Source of the DNA: Anadara kagoshimensis
Taxonomy: Eukaryota > Mollusca > Bivalvia > Arcoida > Arcidae
Assembly (NCBI GenBank): GCA_021292105.1
Contig: CM037861.1
Span: 47,919,310 to 47,983,309, forward strand
Direction of reading: 5' to 3'
DNA length: 64,000 nucleotides
In this document: positions 57,346-64,000 of the stretch, piece after piece
Layout of the letters: every line of letters begins with the position of its first letter
Numbering within the stretch: the stretch's first letter is position 1
Translations under genes and position numbers: made by a program
Notes under the pieces: model-generated
The model's database searches: none
Told to the model about the DNA's origin: nothing
The model's input: the letters and a program-made list of their open reading frames with translations, nothing else

Positions 57346-58509
57346 TTTATTGTAATTAGATGTTTTATATAGCTTAATTAGTTTTTATGGGTACATTGTA
57401 AATACATTTTCAACAGCTACAAATTTCAATCTTCTAACTAAATGTCAATTGCTGTTTTTACAGCATAGACATGATTATTTAATACAAGAGTTTGTCATGG
57501 CAGAGTAAATTAAATAAACAGGTTTAACCATACTGCGGACAAAACCAACAGTTATTCTACTTGGTCTGTTTTAAATTATTACCCCTATTTTTGGTATGTA
57601 CGCTCTTATTTAAATGGAAACCTAGTTCTTTCAATGTTTTTTAGAAAAACTCTATTGACAGGTGTTCTAGATGTTTTCAAAGCCCCTTAGCACATGGATT
57701 CAAATCCCAATTGAATTATGTATTGGTTAGCTTTCCGTAGGTCGATAATTTTCTCTTGGTTCTCTTCCATCTAACTGAATATTGATTCTGAGATTAAACA
57801 ACATTGTATTAATTTTTTGGAATTTCCATTTTTTATTTTTTTCTTATCATATTTCTGTTATTTGTATAAATATTAAAAAAAATCAGGTTATTCCACTTTT
57901 GATACAAAAGTAAAAGTAAAAAATATACATGGCGTAATTCCGTAGGATAACTTTTTAACGAAACGAAACTTTATATTATGTTTTATATCGAAAGTATTTC
58001 CTATTATTCTAACTTAGCGACGCAAATTGTATATAATTTTAGATTTCTTGCACCAGGAAATATTTCCAGTCGATAAGATCGTTTAGTTGAAAATGGAATG
58101 ACTGTGGTCCGTTTTTGTTTTTTTAAAAGGCGTATCCATGATCGAAAAAGCTCGAACGGTGAGTTTATGTAATAAGTAGTTTTATTTCATTTTAACATGC
58201 ATGTTTTTTGTTAAATTCAACATTGCACGATCTAATGCTTTGACATTTTAATCTAATTATAATTTTTTAAACAAAATATGAATAGTTGAATCGCCAGTTG
58301 AAACATAGTTGACCTTTGCAATGTATATTTGTTTACATAATGAAAGCGACATTTGTAGCAGATATTAGGTGGCATACATTTTAATAATAATAATAATAAT
58401 AATCAAAATAATTTAAACAAAACATCTTTACCAATCGAGGAAAGTCTCTACTGTCGTGATTATCATACAATAAATTACTGTATATGTCATGTTACAAAGT
58501 ACAAATAAT
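57346..58509. other. AT-rich stretch, no gene recognised
   Basis: A (TAA)n run at 58381-58403. Nothing else seen. Confidence 0.45.
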
Positions 58510-58660
58510 CAAACACACTCATACCGAACCATGCTAAAGTCACAATCCTAAAACAAACTAAAAACTTACAAAACTGGCAAATTAATTTCAACACATTAAC
58601 TTCAATTAGGGAAGGTTGGCCGGATCCTCTGGAAGCGTAAGCATCTCCTGTTTCTCAAGC
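58510..58660 (-). repeat. retroelement 3' fragment, family R, copy 13 (diverged)
   Basis: CATACCGAACCATGCTAAAG, TTCAATTAGGGAAGGTTGGC and CTGGAAGCGTAAGCATCTCC, in minus orientation. Confidence 0.6.
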
Positions 58661-58849
58661 TAAATTAATATTAATTATATTTTACCCAATATAATTCTAC
58701 ATATATAAATTACTATTACCAGAGCCTATGACTATTTCAGTTTGCTGGCAACAACGTTCTGGTACATAGTGAATTACATTACATTATAGGCCTAATTTTA
58801 AAAGCGTTTGGTATTGTTTAATATCCCCGAAGATACACTTAGTAGGGAA

Positions 58850-59115
58850 CACTTTTTTATGTCAGAAATAAACTAGTGTTTACATTTGCTCCTAACTAAG
58901 ATATGAAAAATCCTCAATAATAGAATACACTCCATCATGCAAAGTATTTCTTAGCTAAATATGGTTAAATATATTTTGGTTCTCTGGATTTTTTCAACCC
59001 CTAGAAAAAAGTTTGGTTTCACAATTTTGGTTCAAGCACTATTGATGAGAGTTTATATTCTAAAACGACCGTCTACTGCTGTAAAATTAACACTTGTATA
59101 TTATGTAATTAATTT
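58850..59115 (-). repeat. dispersed repeat family N, copy 9 (long copy)
   Basis: CACTATTGATGAGAGTTTAT, AAACGACCGTCTACTGCTG and the tail CATGCAAAGTATTTCTTAGC, plus the further tail shared with copy 6. Confidence 0.7.
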
Positions 59116-59819
59116 CTTGCTACAATTAATCAAATAACCTACTCATACTGTATCCTTATTCAGCTATAGGTTTCTGAATTTCGAATGTATAAATCAAAAC
59201 ATCTTTCAAATTATTATTCGTGGTATTTTTGACACAGTGTAGTTCAAACTTGTCTTCACTCCCAAAATACTATTTTTACAAGATTATGAATATAATTAGT
59301 CTGTGATACGAAAAGGCAGAGCATTCCCGTATAATGTTTTACCTAACCAACAGATATGTCTTAGTAATTCAAAATAGAGATAACGGTACGTTTCGCAGAA
59401 TTTTTAATTCACCCTGGACTACTATTTCCAAGAAATACGCTTTATTTGTCATGAATCAGTTCTATTTTTATTTCAGTTTTGATACAAAATAATCAATATA
59501 ATTTTATTAGATAATAACAGTTATAGGGTTTCTGGTTTTAGGTTCACAATAATTCCTTAGCTAAGACCTTTCTTATCTTATCTTCAGCATTTTTGAACTC
59601 TGAATATTTTTAATCAACCAAACATAGGTGTCATAATCTTGACATTTTTTTAAAATGACACATTTGAATACTAAATATCTGGGAAATCAACAAAATCATT
59701 CAGATTTCAAGTTTGCCAAATGTAGGTTTTTGAAAATCTGTAGTTAAAAAATAATTGTGAAACTGGGGCCTGAAATATAAAATAAATATATATATAATTG
59801 TTACATGTGTTGGAGTACC

Positions 59820-59987
59820 GCCTCTACAATTGATGTTTCTTTTTCTCGGACCAAAGAGTTTCAAAACAGAAAATGTGTGATTTAATATTCGCACAAAACT
59901 GTTAATGACAACATATTGATTAAAATTTGGAATAGTTTCTTGTATCTTGCTGTGCACAATTTTTGAATATATTTCTTTGCAATATTC
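59820..59987 (-). CDS. possible exon, unrecognised
   Basis: Minus strand, after acceptor-like TTGTTATTGTCATGTGCAG: an open frame of about 55 codons (EYCKEIYSKIVHSKIQETIP, later HTFSVLKLFGPRKRNINCRG). The composition is protein-like. The downstream boundary is unclear, since the nearest GT after the open part (GCG/GTACTC) is weak. No family recognised. Confidence 0.2.
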
Positions 59988-60689
59988 CTGCACATGACAA
60001 TAACAAAATTGAAGATGCTGCATCTTAAATGCCCCTCGATAAAATTATAAATATAAAATTATGATTATTATACTTTGTCATTTATTTTCAAGTTGTCTTA
60101 ATGAAAAAATAGTCCCAAACAACGATATTGCTTAACGACTCAATTATTTTTCTTAGAAAAATCATTACATATAAATATCAAACTAAGTATCGATATTATT
60201 ACACAATTACGGATGATTTGTCTGAAATATGAGAACTTCATTCAAACTTTTTAAATAAAAAAACATCAACTTTTCATTAGTTCATAGATTAAAAAAACAT
60301 AAATACACAGATATTTTTCATGCAGACAGTAACGTCACAAAAGTCAATTTTGTTAATTTTTAAAACGACCAATAAATAGATCACTGTAAAATAAGAGACC
60401 TTCCATTATTGCAATTTACTTGTCATTTTATCCAGTGCCCGCCAAAGGTCGACAGTTTTATAACAAGTGATCTTGTATTTTACTGTTTTATCATTAAACT
60501 GTGTTACTTAGCGTAATTAAGTTTTGCCGAGTACATGTTTACATTTCATGAGAGAAAACATTCCAAAGTAAAACCATTTCAGACCTTGTACAACATGAAT
60601 TAAAATGAGACTATCCTTACATGTAATTTGAAGATATTTGCAGTAAAGATTTTGATTTTTTATATTTGGTAATATAAGTTTTGATCCTT

Positions 60690-60830
60690 CTTTTTTTTCA
60701 TTTCAACACCTTTAAAAACATTTGAATTTCACAATTTTGGTCCTCTGAACTACTGTTGAGGAGAATTATTCTAAAACGACCGTCTAATGCTGCAAAATAA
60801 ATACGGGTTTGGTACAAATTCTGTTATTCA
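60690..60830 (-). repeat. dispersed repeat family N, copy 10
   Basis: TTTCACAATTTTGGTCCTCT, TACTGTTGAGGAGAATTATT and AAACGACCGTCTAATGCTGC. Confidence 0.62.
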
Positions 60831-61339
60831 TTGTCAAAGATTCTATATTAAATCCTTACCCTATTCGATTTCATGTTAGTATGTTTCTGAAAACCCTTTT
60901 AATCTGCTTCCATTTACCTGTAATACTATTTCCCCGTATATGAAAGTATAAGCACTTATTTCAGTATAACAAGTAAATATTACAATTTCCCACTTTTTAT
61001 GATAGTGTACCAAATTGATTATAAGCTTAATTCTACGAAAAAGGTCAGTAGAGTGGTTTTTTAAATTCATTTCCCGGAATTTTATCGTCTCGTATTAAAT
61101 GAGGTAAGATTTATTAATTTTATCTACATAAATTTTGTCTAGTTTATACATGCATTGAGCTTTAAGGACGGTCGTATATTGATACAGCTTGTGTCACTGA
61201 ATAGATAAAAAACAAGTGCGTATTGAACATTTCACTACCACAAGCCAATGTTTTGCACGTTAATGATTTGTTTTTACGTTGTAGAGGATGTAAATATCTT
61301 GCGTTGCTAAGGAACTAACATGAATATGCAATTATTGCT
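60831..61339. other. AT-rich stretch, no gene recognised
   Basis: No repeat or gene recognised. Confidence 0.45.
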
Positions 61340-61720
61340 TTAACCGAAATCCAAAAGAAAAGTAAATAATTTGAAATTTGCAAATTAGGTTAAACACTAA
61401 TATACTTTTAATGTACTTCTACCAAGGAAATGAGATCGAGTGCTTCGGAAAGGTAAGTGCCTCCTGTTAAGCTAGCTATATACGCCACGTGTGTAATTAA
61501 AATTGGGAATGAAAATTGCATGCAACTATGGAACGTCAAATATATCCAGGATAATTTAGGATATCCAGGATAATTTAGGATACAAAGACATCATACTTAT
61601 CACAAAAAGTATGATGACGCCCATTTAATATTTTGGGGTTCCTGATAAGCCTATCGTGAAGATATCCTTTCCTTCAACAATTTATATATAAGTATTTTGC
61701 GTCGTTGTATGAAGTTCTCG
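61340..61720 (-). repeat. retroelement 3' fragment, family R, copy 14
   Basis: Full-length module in minus orientation, diverged: CTTCTACCAAGGAAATGAGA, TGCCTCCTGTTAAGCTAGC, and the end of the coding part with a 19-base internal duplication (ATCCAGGATAATTTAGGAT) at 61547-61583. Confidence 0.65.
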
Positions 61721-62778
61721 TAGTGGAGATTTTAAATGTATATTTTATAAATTTTATAAAAAGTGTGAATCCTTTATGTAATATTTTCCCAATATATCGT
61801 CCAATTTTTTCTTTAAATAACAAAATCATTACACATCGTTGAAGTTGAAATCTAGACAATCAATGCCGAAGTGTTTGTTGGGATCATATTAATGGGAATA
61901 TGAAATTAAGCAGGTATTGAAACCATTATAGTTGAAAAATTATAAATATTTCCTCGTACGGTAACATGTATGGTTTTCCATAGATACCATTTATCAAATC
62001 GAAAGTAGCTATATGGATTTTCCACTGCCTGCTCAAGCCTGACTAATATTGTGTTAGATTTTAAAACGATAGAGGGTTTTATATTGCATGATAAAACGGT
62101 AAGTTTTTAAAACCTGTTAAACTCCTGAATATTGACACTTTCCTGCTGCGTAAACTGTATGATATCTACAAATTATCTATGGTGTATATAGCTGTGTACT
62201 ATGATACCTTTTATCGGAACTACTAATGATGGATAAATGTGTGTGTTTTACAACAGATTTATTTATAGATAATATCACTTTGTATTTATGAACATCGGGT
62301 TTTTTTGTCTTTCAATTTTAATAGATGTCAAAGTCTTGATTACTTACTACGCTTTAACACAGATAAAAGGTAAGCTAAGTGGAGAATACACTAAAATTTA
62401 AATGTAACGGCCATTTTAAATTTAATTCTTCACTGATATCGAGTGTTACACGTAATCGTTTTGTTCAACAATAGTAATATGAAGCTCTACCGACCAATAC
62501 ATTAAATAAAATCTTATTTTACAGTTATCATTTGTTCAGCATTAGGATTTCGACGAAATTTCGAGTTCAACCAATGCAGAAAAAATAATAATAGAAAAAA
62601 GAAATAACGAAATTCTGTTAGGACGTTTTTAAAATATTAACTCGTTAATTTAATCGTAAAGTACATGTTCGAATGATGTTCGATATGATATATTTATATA
62701 TATGTTGTAAAAAGGTTGTTTTGTTATTTGTTTCATGATATAAAACAATAATATGTAAACAGTCTATATGTTGTATAG
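61721..62778. other. AT-rich stretch, no gene recognised
   Basis: No repeat or gene recognised. Confidence 0.45.
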
Positions 62779-62994
62779 ACAAACAACATCGATCTGTCCG
62801 CTTGACCTTTCATTGGGAATATTCATATGGATGATCTCTCGATGCGTGGGCAGTGTATGGATTTGCAGTTAATACATAAAAGATGCATGTTCCTATAATG
62901 TTGACGCTATAAACAACTGCCACCTATACATAAATGTACAGGGCGGGATAAATATTTGAATTAGAAGTCAAGCGGACATGCAACTGTTGTTTGC
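62779..62994. mobile_element. MITE, family T, short copy
   Basis: Left ACAAACAACATCGATCTGTC then CGCTTGACCTT. The inverted right end is GCAAACAACAGTTGCATGTC then CGCTTGACTT. About 216 bases, no coding capacity. Confidence 0.75.
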
Positions 62995-63317
62995 CGATAT
63001 GTAATGTTTTAAAAGATTTTCAATGTGTCTTATTTGAACACAATTATCAACATACTGATAAGAGGGGAATGTGGCGTCAAGTTTAATATTGACGTTCCAT
63101 CCAGTTATAAAGTAACAACGCAATTTGTGAGCTATTACTGTGCATATTACCTACTACAAATACATGGGTGTGTAAAGTTATGAATATTCAATGCTAATAA
63201 ACTATTGTTAATAACGGAATATTAAGTTCTACCTGTTTAATGCTATACAAAAACGAGCTAACCTTTTATAGTCAGGTTGAAAGGAAACTTCTGAGATAGT
63301 GAAAATAAAAATATTAT

Positions 63318-63518
63318 TTTAAACGTGTTTAATTTCGCGTGTATTTATTTTTGAGGCATAGCAAATTGAGATATATTTGCATAGTAAAATTTTCATGCTT
63401 TTGGAAATATGCACTATAATGCCATAAGGAAAATAAAACTTTTCGCATGGTATTAAAACAAAAGACCGTGAAATAAGCGAAAATTACACTCGGCGAAAAT
63501 GAATACGTTTACAGTATC
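63318..63518. mobile_element. MITE, family K, copy 2
   Basis: Left TTAAACGTGTTTAATTTCGC, right GAATACGTTTACAGTAT. The interior has GTGAAATAAGCGAAAATTAC, as in copy 1. Confidence 0.7.
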
Positions 63519-63944
63519 ATGAAGTTTTTTCAGCATATTTTCATTATAAGGATAGATGTAACGCTCACTTGTATTTGTTTGCTTTGATTAATTTATCTAC
63601 TGCGTCATTAAACTTTTTATTTTAACTGTCAACTCCAAACAAACTTTTTACAGTATACACGCGCCCAAATACATGTAGAAAAAAGTTAAAACAATCGATT
63701 TTAGAATATTCACTTCACAGCAAAGTTTTTGATTATTTAACAGACTTTAAAAACAACTTATATGGCAGTAACGTGTAAATTTATACGCACTTTTTACAAA
63801 AAACTATTTAAATTGACCATGAACCTGTTCATTTTAAAGATTTGACTATCATTATTGCATGACCTGATTACTTCCTGAAAGAGTTGTAGTTTGAATGGTT
63901 ATTCTGACAGAATTATTTAAGAAATCGTAACGTAAGTTGTTTTA

Positions 63945-64000
63945 ATTTTGCAGCACTAAACGTCCAATTCGGAATAAAACTTCTCACCAGTAATCTATGG
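63945..64000 (+). repeat. dispersed repeat family N, copy 11, cut by window end
   Basis: TTTTGCAGCACTAAACGTCC and AATTCGGAATAAAACTTCTC run to the last base of the window. Confidence 0.6.

Noticed and set aside
8170-61720. Family R and family N as one composite element
   Set aside because: Their order and spacing differ between sites (R then N at 20.6-21.2 kb, N then R at 7.5-8.5 kb), so they look like independent families.

Overview
The window looks like nuclear DNA of a bivalve mollusc. It is AT-rich and gene-poor, and it is packed with small mobile elements whose ends I know from bivalve genomes: a hairpin-ended element with GGCCCATGGGCC and tandem repeats, TATACCCCC-type MITEs with CTGT runs, tRNA-derived SINEs, and decayed LINEs. 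The species assignment is inference from these families. I found no rRNA, tRNA or CRISPR array, and no complete host gene that I can name.

The strongest content is at the left end (29-7051). A mariner transposon with 30-bp inverted repeats and flanking TA is interrupted, only about 37 bp inside its end, by a second and larger DNA element (about 65-5812). The inner element has its own 12-bp inverted repeats (TCGTCGGCACCG), a TATA target duplication and clusters of a subterminal motif (AAAATCCCGAAACTGCA) at both ends. It carries two intact genes on the + strand, an F-box/leucine-rich-repeat protein and a 707-residue transposase-like protein, separated by a single base. The mariner transposase itself (minus strand) is broken by several frameshifts.

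From 7 to 22 kb there are dispersed repeats, a decayed integrase fragment, a CT-rich satellite-like region and a few possible exons of an unrecognised minus-strand gene. From 22 to 28 kb come a 1.7-kb element with seven exact-length 145-bp tandem units, a SINE, a 165-bp tandem block and a damaged LINE. From 31 to 36 kb there is a cluster of small inverted-repeat elements, one inserted in another, with long microsatellites. From 36 to 48 kb the window holds more repeats, two SINEs in opposite orientations, further MITEs and a 2.1-kb inverted-repeat element. From 48 to 64 kb there is a decayed LINE 3' end and many copies of two dispersed families.

Two families recur across the whole window. Family R (14 copies, both strands) still encodes in its longer copies the C-terminal end of a reverse-transcriptase protein, followed by a shared 3' tail. 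It behaves like a 5'-truncated retroelement. Family N (11 copies) is a shorter repeat of unknown type whose conserved core reads ACTAGACGGCCGTTTCGGAAT. The genes do not form a pathway. The only plausible functional partnership is between the F-box protein and the transposase-like protein of the inner element.
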